From positions 164,415 to 183,549 of the forward strand of contig DHDR01000031.1 of assembly GCA_002399445.1 (NCBI GenBank): 19,135 bases of DNA. Direction: 5' to 3'. Below the pieces are notes generated by a model, which was given only the letters and a program-made list of their open reading frames with translations, did no database searches and was not told the origin of the DNA. Source of the stretch: Ruminococcaceae bacterium UBA4871 (GTDB lineage Bacteria > Bacillota > Clostridia > Oscillospirales > Acutalibacteraceae). This document shows, piece by piece, positions 1 through 7,318 of this stretch. Position numbers and translations under genes: made by a program. How positions within the stretch are numbered: position 1 is the first letter of the stretch; every line of letters begins with the position of its first letter.

Positions 1-653
1 GCTTTGTCGGCCGCCACCTGAACTTCCACATGACGGGACTTTTCAATATACTTTTCAATATACATGGTGTCATCTGCAAAGGCTGTTACCGATTCCCGCT
101 GTGCAGTATTAAACTGATTCTCAAAATCCTCTGCAGACTCTGAAATCCGAATGCCTCTTCCGCCACCTCCAGAAGAGGCTTTAATCATAACCGGAAATCC
201 AATCTGCTTTGCAATCGCCTTTCCATCAGCCGCATGATAAACCGGCTGCTTTGAACCGGGGACCACCGGAACACCCGCATGAATCATGGTCTGACGAGCT
301 TGAAACTTATTTCCCATACGCTCCATGATTTCCGCTGACGGCCCAATAAAGTCAATCCCATATTCTTCACATTTGCGGGCAAAATCGCTGTTTTCTGACA
401 AAAATCCATATCCCGGATGAATCGCATCGGCTCCCACGATGGATGCGGCACTGATGATACGGTCCATATTTAAGTAGCTGTCTTTCGCCGGTCCTTCGCC
501 TATGCAAACGCATTCGTCGGCAAGCTGCACATGAAGGGCATCTCGATCGGCCGTTGAATAAACAGCAACGGATTGAATTCCTAAATTTCGGCAGGCTCTA
601 ATAATCCGAACAGCAATTTCACCACGGTTTGCAATCAATATTTTTTTATACAC
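1..653 (-). CDS. accC: Biotin carboxylase subunit (AccC-like), C-terminus cut by window edge
   Basis: ATP-dependent carboxylation of the biotin on a carrier protein using bicarbonate. Only the first 217 residues are present; the frame stays open to base 1. The N-terminus reads VYKKILIANRGEIAVRIIRA, the classic opening of the biotin carboxylase domain. It is followed by HPGYGFLSEN, a conserved GPS segment, and the glycine-rich ATP-grasp loop KASSGGGGRGI. A GTG start at 651-653 is chosen because the conserved MxxKILIANRGEIA region begins there and AAGGGG lies about 10 nt upstream. It follows the carrier-protein gene by 76 nt on the same strand, so the two are probably cotranscribed. It may serve general acetyl-CoA carboxylase, but no accA or accD is seen here, and its place after pxpB/pxpC suggests a dedicated role. 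Family assignment is firm; the substrate of the complex is inference. Confidence 0.95.
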   Translation of the reverse strand, partial: MYKKILIANRGEIAVRIIRACRNLGIQSVAVYSTADRDALHVQLADECVCIGEGPAKDSYLNMDRIISAASIVGADAIHPGYGFLSENSDFARKCEEYGIDFIGPSAEIMERMGNKFQARQTMIHAGVPVVPGSKQPVYHAADGKAIAKQIGFPVMIKASSGGGGRGIRISESAEDFENQFNTAQRESVTAFADDTMYIEKYIEKSRHVEVQVAADK

Positions 654-729
654 GGTAAAATTTCCCCTTACCATAATTTAGAATGTACAAGTACGAGTCC
701 GGTATTTCTGCTGCTGAGCCATGGAATTG

Positions 730-1149
730 TTATTGTTGTTTTTCAATTTGAAACAGTGGCTGTCCATATTCGACGTTTTGTCCATCTTTTACCAAAGCAG
801 ATACAATTTTTGCGTTTTCCTCAGCATCGACCTCATTCATCATCTTCATGGCTTCTATGACACCGACGCACTGTCCGGCCTTCACCTCATCTCCGACTTT
901 TACAAACGGTGAAGAATCCGGAGAGGAAGCAGAATAAAAAGTACCGACCATCGGCGAAAAAATATAAAAGCCGCTGTCACTGGCCGATTCTTCTGCTTTT
1001 GGAGAAACTTGGACAGGAGTCTCACTTTTGGAAAATGTCTGCCTTTCTTTTTTTAATTTGATTTCCTGCTGACCATCTTTATAGGAAAAAGAAGAAAAAT
1101 CGGATTTCTCAACCAGTTGGATAATTTCTTTGATGTCTTTTAGGTCCAT
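730..1149 (-). CDS. accB: Biotin carboxyl carrier protein (AccB-like)
   Basis: Small cytosolic protein of 139 residues carrying biotin between a carboxylase and a carboxyltransferase. The C-terminal biotinyl domain (about 60-139) has the signature EAMKMMNE, with Lys102 as the expected biotinylation site. It is preceded by SPMVGTFY and a charged, Ser/Glu-rich linker (about 35-58). The N-terminal 30 residues resemble the usual AccB start. The start overlaps the end of pxpC by 10 nt and has AGGGGG six nt upstream, so translation is probably coupled to pxpC. The tight overlap with an oxoprolinase subunit rather than with a fatty-acid gene is notable and suggests that the carrier works with PxpB/PxpC. 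The alternative is an ordinary acetyl-CoA carboxylase carrier that happens to sit here. Confidence 0.95.
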   Translation of the reverse strand: MDLKDIKEIIQLVEKSDFSSFSYKDGQQEIKLKKERQTFSKSETPVQVSPKAEESASDSGFYIFSPMVGTFYSASSPDSSPFVKVGDEVKAGQCVGVIEAMKMMNEVDAEENAKIVSALVKDGQNVEYGQPLFQIEKQQ

Positions 1150-2174
1150 GACGATTCCCCCTGCTTAGTTTTGGACAACAGCTCTGCTATCCGCTGGGCA
1201 ACGATTCTCGGTTCTAAAGCTTCCCTGCACGGCTGATGTATGATTTCCTGCATGGTCTGGTATTCTTTCTGTACATGCTGATCCAACATTTGGGCCTGTT
1301 CTATGTCAACTTTTTGGAACCGAATTCGGTCCCCTGCTTTTTTTTGAACGAATTTCGGCAAATCTGTGCAAATCACAGTTGCAATCTTGGTATAGCCTCC
1401 TGTTGTCGGCCTGTCTGCAAGCATGACCATCGGCTGCCCATCGTTTGCCACCTGAATGGCGCCGAATGCAATTCCGTCCGATATAATATCGGCTCCATCC
1501 AGATGGGTAATCTCCGGACCTTTCAGCCGGTAGCCCATGCGGTCCGTGCAGCCGGTAACGGTATATTCTTCATGAAAGAAATTGTATAGACCTTCCTGTG
1601 TAAAACAATCGTCCTGCGGGCCGAGAATAACACGGATTGTTTCACTGTGATTGTCGAAATCATCCGCTTTCAGCTTACGTGATAAAAAATGCGGAAGATA
1701 GACCTTCTTTTCACGAAAACAAATAAAGTCGCCTGTTTGCAGTCTCCTGCCGCAGAATCCTCCGACTTTGCAGGACACATGCGTTGAACGGCTCCCCATG
1801 ACCATTGGTATATCCAGTTTTCCTAAAAAAGCAAGATAACCGCAGCTGCCGGTCTTTGCAGAATGGAATTTTAAAATATCATTTTTGTGAACACAAACAG
1901 CAGTATACATAGGAACAGACTTGCCATTCAGAGAAGGTTCAAAGTTTCCTCCTGTGATTGCAATAATCGTATCTGCAGTAAACCGGAGCTTTGGACCAGT
2001 CTGTATAAATTCCAGAACGGCCTCGTTTTCCGGATTATCAAGAAGGAGATTCGCAATATGAAAAGAACGCTGGTCCATTGCACCGGATGATGAAATTCCT
2101 AGATTCTGATAACCCGTCCGCCCCATATCCTGCACGGTGGTATATAATCCTCCGTTCAAAACTGATATTCCCAT
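1140..2174 (-). CDS. pxpC: 5-oxoprolinase subunit C family / biotin-dependent carboxyltransferase-like (PxpC, KipA, AHS2 domain)
   Basis: PxpC works with PxpA and PxpB in ATP-dependent opening of 5-oxoproline to glutamate. The same fold forms half of the carboxyltransferase domain of urea carboxylase. Visible family marks are GLYTTVQDMGRTGYQNLGISSSGAMD at the start, given here only as a landmark spanning about residues 9-34, then AVLEF, a GGNF segment, STHVSCKVGGFCGRRL, and TDRMGYRLKGP near residue 215. GTTGGYTKIATV lies in the C-terminal part. The start at 2174 is preferred over an in-frame ATG six codons earlier because GGAGG lies six nt before it. Length is about 344 residues, normal for the family. 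It lies 67 nt downstream of pxpB and overlaps accB, which places a biotin carrier in direct coupling with this protein. Confidence 0.93.
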   Translation of the reverse strand: MGISVLNGGLYTTVQDMGRTGYQNLGISSSGAMDQRSFHIANLLLDNPENEAVLEFIQTGPKLRFTADTIIAITGGNFEPSLNGKSVPMYTAVCVHKNDILKFHSAKTGSCGYLAFLGKLDIPMVMGSRSTHVSCKVGGFCGRRLQTGDFICFREKKVYLPHFLSRKLKADDFDNHSETIRVILGPQDDCFTQEGLYNFFHEEYTVTGCTDRMGYRLKGPEITHLDGADIISDGIAFGAIQVANDGQPMVMLADRPTTGGYTKIATVICTDLPKFVQKKAGDRIRFQKVDIEQAQMLDQHVQKEYQTMQEIIHQPCREALEPRIVAQRIAELLSKTKQGESSWT

Positions 2175-2241
2175 GCTGAACCTCCGTATCATTTTAAAAA
2201 ATTGATAAGGGAAAGGAGCGTGCTCCTAAAAGCCGTGATTG

Positions 2242-2988
2242 TCACACCTTCTGCGCACAACTGGCCTGCGGTTTCGCACGAGTTCGAACATGGTGAGCGC
2301 ATCCTTTTTCCCGAATCTGCAGGAATTCTTTTTCATCTACTGGAACGAACCGAATGCAGTCACCTGCCTGATATAAGATAGGCTTCTCCCTTTTAGGGTC
2401 GTAAATATCAAGCGGCGTCCTGCCGATGATTCTCCAGCCGCCCGGAGAATCAAGCGGATAAATCCCCGTCTGTGCACCACCGATTGCAATCGACCCGGCC
2501 GGAATCCGAACTCTGGGTTTTGCCAGCCGCGGTATATGGAGTCTGTCATCCAATCCTCCAAGGTAAGGAAAGCCCGGCAGAAAACCCAGCATATAAATAA
2601 TATAATCTTTTGACGAATGCAGTGCAACGACTTCTTCCGTCGACATAGATGCATACTCCGCAACATCTTTTAAATCCGGCCCATAGTCTCCCCCATAGCA
2701 TACAGGGATCTCCACAACCGTTCTTTGGGAGTGGCTGCCTTGTGACAGCGGTTGCTGCAGCAATTTCCCGACCTTGCCTTTTAAATCCCGGTATAAAATC
2801 ACCCGCGGATCATACTGAATGAAGACAGAGCGATAAGTTGGAACCACTTCTATGATCCCCGCAATCGGCTGCAGTTTCAGAATCCGTGTAAAATTGATGA
2901 CCTTTTGGTTGACATCTTCTTGGATGCTGTTCCCAAATTCAACGACCAGTGCACAATCTCCGCTTAGTAAAATTCTGGGATAGTTCAT
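2242..2988 (-). CDS. pxpB: 5-oxoprolinase subunit B (PxpB / KipI family, AHS1 domain)
   Basis: Protein of 248 residues, partner of PxpC. It belongs to the KipI/AHS1 family, whose members form the 5-oxoprolinase complex or the other half of the urea-carboxylase carboxyltransferase. The diagnostic block is in the C-terminal half: YMLGFLPGFPYLGGLD, then a RIPAGSIAIGG loop, QTGIYPLDSPGGW and IIGRTPL. The N-terminus has GDCALVVEFGN, also typical. AAAGAGGTGG precedes the ATG. The start codon overlaps the stop of a 16-codon upstream reading frame (2985-3035), so initiation could be coupled to it. Bacillus KipI can also act as a kinase inhibitor, but the neighbouring pxpA, pxpC and DUF4392 genes favour the metabolic role. 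Confidence 0.94.
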   Translation of the reverse strand: MNYPRILLSGDCALVVEFGNSIQEDVNQKVINFTRILKLQPIAGIIEVVPTYRSVFIQYDPRVILYRDLKGKVGKLLQQPLSQGSHSQRTVVEIPVCYGGDYGPDLKDVAEYASMSTEEVVALHSSKDYIIYMLGFLPGFPYLGGLDDRLHIPRLAKPRVRIPAGSIAIGGAQTGIYPLDSPGGWRIIGRTPLDIYDPKREKPILYQAGDCIRFVPVDEKEFLQIREKGCAHHVRTRAKPQASCAQKV

Positions 2989-3035
2989 TTTTCCACCTCT
3001 TTACAATGAAACCCTATTTGAATCGGATTCTTCAT
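2985..3035 (-). CDS. Possible 16-residue leader peptide ORF coupled to pxpB
   Basis: An ATG at 3033-3035 opens a 16-codon frame (MKNPIQIGFHCKEVEK) whose TGA overlaps the pxpB start in an ATGA arrangement. AGGAG lies eight nt upstream, a spacing as good as that of the real genes around it. No family is recognised. It could be a leader ORF giving translational control of pxpB, or a chance frame. It sits at the end of a 231-nt gap between the DUF4392 gene and pxpB. The rest of that gap (about 3036-3219) shows no convincing gene, terminator or promoter. Confidence 0.35.
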   Translation of the reverse strand: MKNPIQIGFHCKEVEK

Positions 3036-3219
3036 CCTAGCAGCTCCTGCAAATTATGTTCTCTCCAGCTTATTCACCTTATGTATAACATTCGCTTACA
3101 GCCGCCGCAAGTGATTAAAATGATACGCTTTTCCTAATGAATGATAAGCAGTAAATGGCCGTTATTTTTTCAAGAAAAGCTGTCTAGACATCCGATTCTC
3201 GCTTGAATGGAAAACAAAC

Positions 3220-4053
3220 TTATGCAAATTGGTGCAGAGAATCTATAATTTCTTTGGAAGTCGCAATCGGGAAACCATCTACCGTAGAAATGTTCTCCTT
3301 CTTTACACCATCAACACTGCCTAACCGCACGATCTGATCCAGATACTGCTTGATTTCCTGAAAGGAGGGCAAGACATGAATTCCGGTCAGCCGCTGCATA
3401 TAAGACACCATAGCATAAGCACCCCAGTTGGAAACCGTAGCAATAATCAGGCTGGATGTTTCAACCACACAAGGCACTAAAGATAATTTATCCTCAATAA
3501 CATGTTTAAGATTTCCCATTCCAATTTCATTGCCGCCATCGCCGACACCAATTGTATAAATTCCCTCTTGGTTTGCACGGGTAAACAATAAATCAATTCG
3601 GGCTGTGTGGGCAGTGATACTGACAGAACGCATGTTTGCATATTCATCTTTGCTGTTAATCCCACAGCGTTCAATGGAGATACAAGCAACCGGCTGATAC
3701 TTTTTTAAAATATCATTAAACACCTGCTGATCGGCATCAAATGCGACATAGCAGACCGGAATCTGCTTCACCTCAAAAAAGCCTCTGCACAGCTTATCTG
3801 TTATGATAACCGGCTGGTATCCAATTTTTTTGAGAGCAGTTGCAACTGTTGCCGTTCCCGCCGGTCCGTCTGTTTCTGCATGACCGGCAACATAAAACCC
3901 CGTTGTCAAAAGCACAGTGCCTTTTGGAAGAGCCAATAGCTTCTCCACAGCATCTTTTACATAGAACTGACTCATATGCTCTCGCAGTACATTCATGCCG
4001 CGCGCAGAATGCTGCATAACCACGCTTTCAATGGAATTGATTTGGTTTGTCAT
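3220..4053 (-). CDS. DUF4392 family protein, stand-alone D-glutamate cyclase-type domain
   Basis: DUF4392 is the C-terminal half of the two-domain mammalian D-glutamate cyclase (DUF1445 plus DUF4392), which turns D-glutamate into 5-oxo-D-proline. Here the protein of 277 residues consists of this domain alone. Visible marks are VLLTTGFYVAGHAETDGPAG (48-66), SIERCGINSKDEYANMR (126-142), the glycine-rich VGDGGNEIGMGN (170-181) and TSSLIIATVSNWGAYA (199-214). The start at 4053 is preferred over an upstream in-frame ATG at 4107 because GAGGGG lies about 10 nt before it and the family-like sequence begins there. It sits between pxpA and pxpB, which act on 5-oxoproline. The context supports a cyclase or related role in D-Glu/5-oxoproline exchange, but activity of the isolated domain is inferred. 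Confidence 0.85.
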   Translation of the reverse strand: MTNQINSIESVVMQHSARGMNVLREHMSQFYVKDAVEKLLALPKGTVLLTTGFYVAGHAETDGPAGTATVATALKKIGYQPVIITDKLCRGFFEVKQIPVCYVAFDADQQVFNDILKKYQPVACISIERCGINSKDEYANMRSVSITAHTARIDLLFTRANQEGIYTIGVGDGGNEIGMGNLKHVIEDKLSLVPCVVETSSLIIATVSNWGAYAMVSYMQRLTGIHVLPSFQEIKQYLDQIVRLGSVDGVKKENISTVDGFPIATSKEIIDSLHQFA

Positions 4054-4149
4054 TTCCTGAATCCCCCTCGCTCTTGAAAAAATTCGCATCCTGTTTCTAT
4101 CTCTCAAATCTCAAATGCACTCATTACGGAATTTCGATTCAACCAGAAT

Positions 4150-4920
4150 TTAAGAGATTGTCTCCGCTAAAGGACAAATCCGGATGTGTTCTGCTTCCAA
4201 TGCTTTACGAATTTTCTGAACAAAAATAAAAGCCTTTTGATTGTCCCCATGCACGCAAATAGAGTTAGGAAAGACGGCAATCTTTTTCCCTGTAATGGCC
4301 GTTACCGTATGACATTGAATCATACCGATTACTCTTTTGACCGCTTCATTTTCATCGGTGATAACGGCACCCGGTTCTCCTCTTGGAACCAAGCTTCCGT
4401 CCTCCTCATACGCACGGTCTGCAAATACTTCATTCGCCGCTTTTAATCCCACTTTCCGGGCTGCAGCCAGCATTTTGCTGCCAAACAGTCCCAGCAAAAT
4501 CAAGTTGGGATTAACCTCGTAAATGCCTTTGCAAATAGCTTCAGCTAATTCTTCATCTTTTCCTGCCATGTTATACAGGGCACCATGCAGTTTGACATGC
4601 TTCATCTCAATCCGGTTGGCGCTGCAAAATGCCTGAAGTGCGCCAATTTGATACATGACGACTGCCTTTGCCTCTTCCGGCTTGATATCCATTTTACGGC
4701 GTCCAAAGCCGACCAGATCCGGAAGGCCCGGATGTGCACCCACACAAACATGATTTTCCGCCGCCAGTTTGACTGTTTTCTGCATAGTGAGCGGGTCGGA
4801 TGCGTGAAATCCACAGGCAACATTTGCTGATGTAATCAGAGGAAGTATCTGATCATCCATTCCCAAATGATAATTTCCAAAGCTTTCACCTAAGTCACAA
4901 TTCAAATCTACTTTTTGCAT
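4150..4920 (-). CDS. pxpA: 5-oxoprolinase subunit A (PxpA, LamB/YcsF family)
   Basis: Cytosolic member of the LamB/YcsF family, the third subunit of prokaryotic 5-oxoprolinase and a distant relative of polysaccharide deacetylase-type barrels. It starts with VDLNCDLGESFG, followed by SANVACGFHASDP, VGAHPGLPD, VKLHGALYN and NSICVHGDN, all in family order. An open frame extends 37 codons further to a TTG at 5031, but that stretch has no family similarity and no good ribosome site. AAGAGAG before the ATG at 4920 and the usual length (256 residues) support the shorter form. A gap of 179 nt separates it from the upstream aminotransferase gene, with no terminator visible, so one transcript is plausible. 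Confidence 0.94.
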   Translation of the reverse strand: MQKVDLNCDLGESFGNYHLGMDDQILPLITSANVACGFHASDPLTMQKTVKLAAENHVCVGAHPGLPDLVGFGRRKMDIKPEEAKAVVMYQIGALQAFCSANRIEMKHVKLHGALYNMAGKDEELAEAICKGIYEVNPNLILLGLFGSKMLAAARKVGLKAANEVFADRAYEEDGSLVPRGEPGAVITDENEAVKRVIGMIQCHTVTAITGKKIAVFPNSICVHGDNQKAFIFVQKIRKALEAEHIRICPLAETIS

Positions 4921-5099
4921 AACAGATTCTCTCTTTTCTATCAAAAGGTTCCCTTCCAATTTGTCGCAGAAGCACGCCGGGTTCTGCTCCCATTCGCATT
5001 CGATGCTGTTGGAACAGATGCTGATTCTCAAGCCGCAGGAAAATGAAATATTGGGAATCAGAAGCAGCTGATTGCCATCTGCCCTTTCGATTTCAGAGA

Positions 5100-5957
5100 T
5101 TAATTTTCTGTTGCAGCTTTAAATTCATCTGTCAATGCTTTCCGCAGTTTTTCAAAGAGCTCCGGTGCTTTTCCGCCGACCGGCTGACCGGCTACTTTTG
5201 TCGCACGGAGTACGAAATTACTGGAACTGGAAATCAGAACTTCATCTGCATTCATCAGTTCATCCATTGTATAAGGAATTTCTGCCACAGGAATCCCCAG
5301 TTTTTTACCCATCCGGATAATGTGGGCGCGAGAAATGCCTGGGAGAATCAGATTATCGGCCGGTGCTGTGATAATTTTGCCGTCTTTAATGATATGGCAG
5401 TTACTGTGTGCACATTCTGTAACACGGTCGCCATAAGGACCCGGGCGATAAAAGATGCATTCATTTGTCCCTTCTCTGCTCGATTTCTGCGCAGCCATCA
5501 CAGAAGGAATTAAATTCAGTGTTTTGATATTGCAATGAAAGAATCTTGTGTCCTTAGTGGCCGACAATGTAATCGGTTCCAATCCGTAATTCACTTTGGC
5601 CGGAGTCAGGGTAATCCATAGATTTCCTTTCTCGTTTTCTTCATGAATATGGTTTCGTTTCGCATCGGTACCTCTCGTGCATTGTACGTAAACAAATAAA
5701 TCTCCGCTGTCCATTTTGTTGACCATTTCCTGAATCAGGTCTTTCAAATCTGCCTTTGACATTGGAATATGTATGTCCAACATTCCGGCGCTGTTGAAGA
5801 AGCGGTCGATATGTTCCTCTACTGCGTAAATTTTATAATTGTGAGCCGGTCCTGCATCATATACACCATCGCCAAACCAGCAAACACGGTCATTCATTGG
5901 GATGACCATATTTTCAATTTCATCATATTTTCCATTGTAATAACCCAAAGTCTTCAT
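5100..5957 (-). CDS. dat: D-amino-acid aminotransferase (class IV PLP aminotransferase)
   Basis: Class IV aminotransferase of 285 residues, expected to exchange the amino group between D-alanine and 2-oxoglutarate to give pyruvate and D-glutamate. Landmarks are FGDGVYD (29-34), EHIDRFF (48-54), CTRGTDAKRNH (93-103), NIKTLNLIPSVMAAQ with Lys145 as the PLP lysine, VTECAHSN with Glu181, and LPGISR (205-210). The R-x-H motif at 101-103 matches the carboxylate-trap arrangement of Bacillus D-amino-acid transaminase rather than that of branched-chain aminotransferases. TAGGAGGAAAC before the ATG is the strongest ribosome site in the cluster. Adjacent alanine racemase would supply its D-alanine. A related lyase or branched-chain specificity cannot be fully excluded by eye. 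Confidence 0.85.
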   Translation of the reverse strand: MKTLGYYNGKYDEIENMVIPMNDRVCWFGDGVYDAGPAHNYKIYAVEEHIDRFFNSAGMLDIHIPMSKADLKDLIQEMVNKMDSGDLFVYVQCTRGTDAKRNHIHEENEKGNLWITLTPAKVNYGLEPITLSATKDTRFFHCNIKTLNLIPSVMAAQKSSREGTNECIFYRPGPYGDRVTECAHSNCHIIKDGKIITAPADNLILPGISRAHIIRMGKKLGIPVAEIPYTMDELMNADEVLISSSSNFVLRATKVAGQPVGGKAPELFEKLRKALTDEFKAATEN

Positions 5958-6008
5958 TTTTGTTTCCTCCTAAACCATTTTAAAATCAAAATACGGTTAA
6001 AAATATTT

Positions 6009-6042
6009 AGTAGGTACTTCCGGATTGTCCGGTTTTCCTACT
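6009..6042. promoter_or_regulatory. Hairpin between alr and dat
   Basis: An inverted repeat with outer arms AGTAGG (6009-6014) and CCTACT (6037-6042) and inner arms CCGGA (6020-6024) and TCCGG (6028-6032) around a TTG loop. It lies between the alr stop and the strong dat ribosome site. On the minus strand only a short broken T tract follows, so it is a weak terminator at best. An mRNA processing or stabilising hairpin is an alternative. Confidence 0.45.
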
Positions 6043-6052
6043 TACATTTATT

Positions 6053-7237
6053 TTACCACAAGTAATTAAGCTGTCCAATTTTTACGCCACCTCGAAAATA
6101 AACACGCGTAACGCGTTTGGAAAGGTTGCACACAACCTCATAATGAATCGTCCCTAAGTATTTTGCCAGCTCATCGGTGGTAATACACGCACTGCCATCG
6201 GTACCAAAGACAGTTACGGTATCACCAGCTTTCACATCTGGAATGTGGCTCACATCCAGCATAAGCTGATCCATACAAATACGCCCAATAATTTTTGCAC
6301 GTTTGCCATGAACAAGCATATCTGCATGGTTACAAAGTGTTCTGGGATATCCATCCGCATAGCCAATTGGAATCGTTGCGACTTTTACTGGCTCTTTGCT
6401 GCAAAACTGCCTGCCATAGCTTACCGTGGTACCCGAAGGAACTGTTTTAACCATGGCAACCGTACTTTTCAGCTCCATAACCGGAACCAGATTCTGCTTA
6501 TGCCTAATCTTGGCAGATGGATTCAGCCCGTACAGGATAATACCGGGACGCACCATGTCAAGCTGCATTTCCGGGTAGTCTAAAATTGCTGCGGAATTTG
6601 CACAGTGATGAATTTTAAAAGTAATGCCCCGTGCTGCCAGTTTTGAGATTGCAGTTGTAAAATTACCGAATTGTTTTCTGGTAAAGGCATCGCCGTCTTT
6701 TCCCTCATCCGCAACCGCAAAATGTGTGAAGATACCTTCCACTTGAAGAGCTGGTAATCGGCAAACCTTTTCTATTTCTTGCAAAGATGCATCATTACAT
6801 TCCGGTTCCTGATAGAAGAAGCCAACGCGGCTCATCCCCGTGTCAAGTTTAATATGAGCATGTACGGTAACAGCTGCCTTTGCAGCTTCCTGAGAAAGTT
6901 TCTCCCCATATTCTGCATCAATGATTGCCTGTGTAATATCATATTTACAAAGTTCAGGTGCCATATCAGGAGGCGTATATCCTAAAATCAAAATTGGACA
7001 TTGGATATTGGCCTTTCGCAGCTGTACCGCCTCATCAAAATTAGAAACGGCAAACCAGTCTGCTCCCAACACTTCATATTCCTTAGCCAGCTCGACGGCC
7101 CCGTGTCCGTAAGCATCTGCCTTGATAACACAGCAGATTTTGGTCTTTGGTTTTAAAAGGGACCGGATAAGCTTATAATTGTGAGAAACGGAATCTAAAT
7201 TGACCTGTGCCCATGTTCGTTTTAACATTTTCCCCAA
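6053..7237 (-). CDS. alr: Alanine racemase
   Basis: PLP enzyme interconverting L- and D-alanine, 394 residues. The PLP lysine is Lys39 in CVIKADAYGHGA, and the second catalytic base, Tyr274, lies in TVSYGRQ. Other family blocks are HIKLDTGMSRVGF (128-140), GIFTHFAVADE (168-178), RPGIILYG (230-237), IPIGYADGYPR (289-299) and GRICMDQLMLDV. A TTG at 7237 is likely the start because GGAG lies eight nt upstream; an ATG three codons later has no well-spaced site. The gene lies 81 nt downstream of the symporter. A biosynthetic role in cell-wall D-alanine is the usual function, but next to a D-amino-acid aminotransferase and a D-glutamate cyclase-type gene a catabolic or pathway-specific racemase is equally possible. 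Confidence 0.96.
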   Translation of the reverse strand: MGKMLKRTWAQVNLDSVSHNYKLIRSLLKPKTKICCVIKADAYGHGAVELAKEYEVLGADWFAVSNFDEAVQLRKANIQCPILILGYTPPDMAPELCKYDITQAIIDAEYGEKLSQEAAKAAVTVHAHIKLDTGMSRVGFFYQEPECNDASLQEIEKVCRLPALQVEGIFTHFAVADEGKDGDAFTRKQFGNFTTAISKLAARGITFKIHHCANSAAILDYPEMQLDMVRPGIILYGLNPSAKIRHKQNLVPVMELKSTVAMVKTVPSGTTVSYGRQFCSKEPVKVATIPIGYADGYPRTLCNHADMLVHGKRAKIIGRICMDQLMLDVSHIPDVKAGDTVTVFGTDGSACITTDELAKYLGTIHYEVVCNLSKRVTRVYFRGGVKIGQLNYLW

Positions 7238-7318
7238 AATTCTATCTCCAAATTTTTTGATATAAGCAGCACATCTAAAAATGGAATCTCTTTTTCTTTC
7301 TAACGTATTCTAAAGCTT

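Noticed and set aside
4921..5031. N-terminal extension of PxpA of 37 residues
   Set aside because: TTG start without ribosome site, no family similarity, while the internal ATG at 4920 begins exactly at the conserved PxpA start.
5043..5513. Plus-strand 156-codon frame and similar long plus-strand frames opposite the aminotransferase, symporter and BREX genes
   Set aside because: They are antisense to firmly identified genes, have no family features and no ribosome sites.
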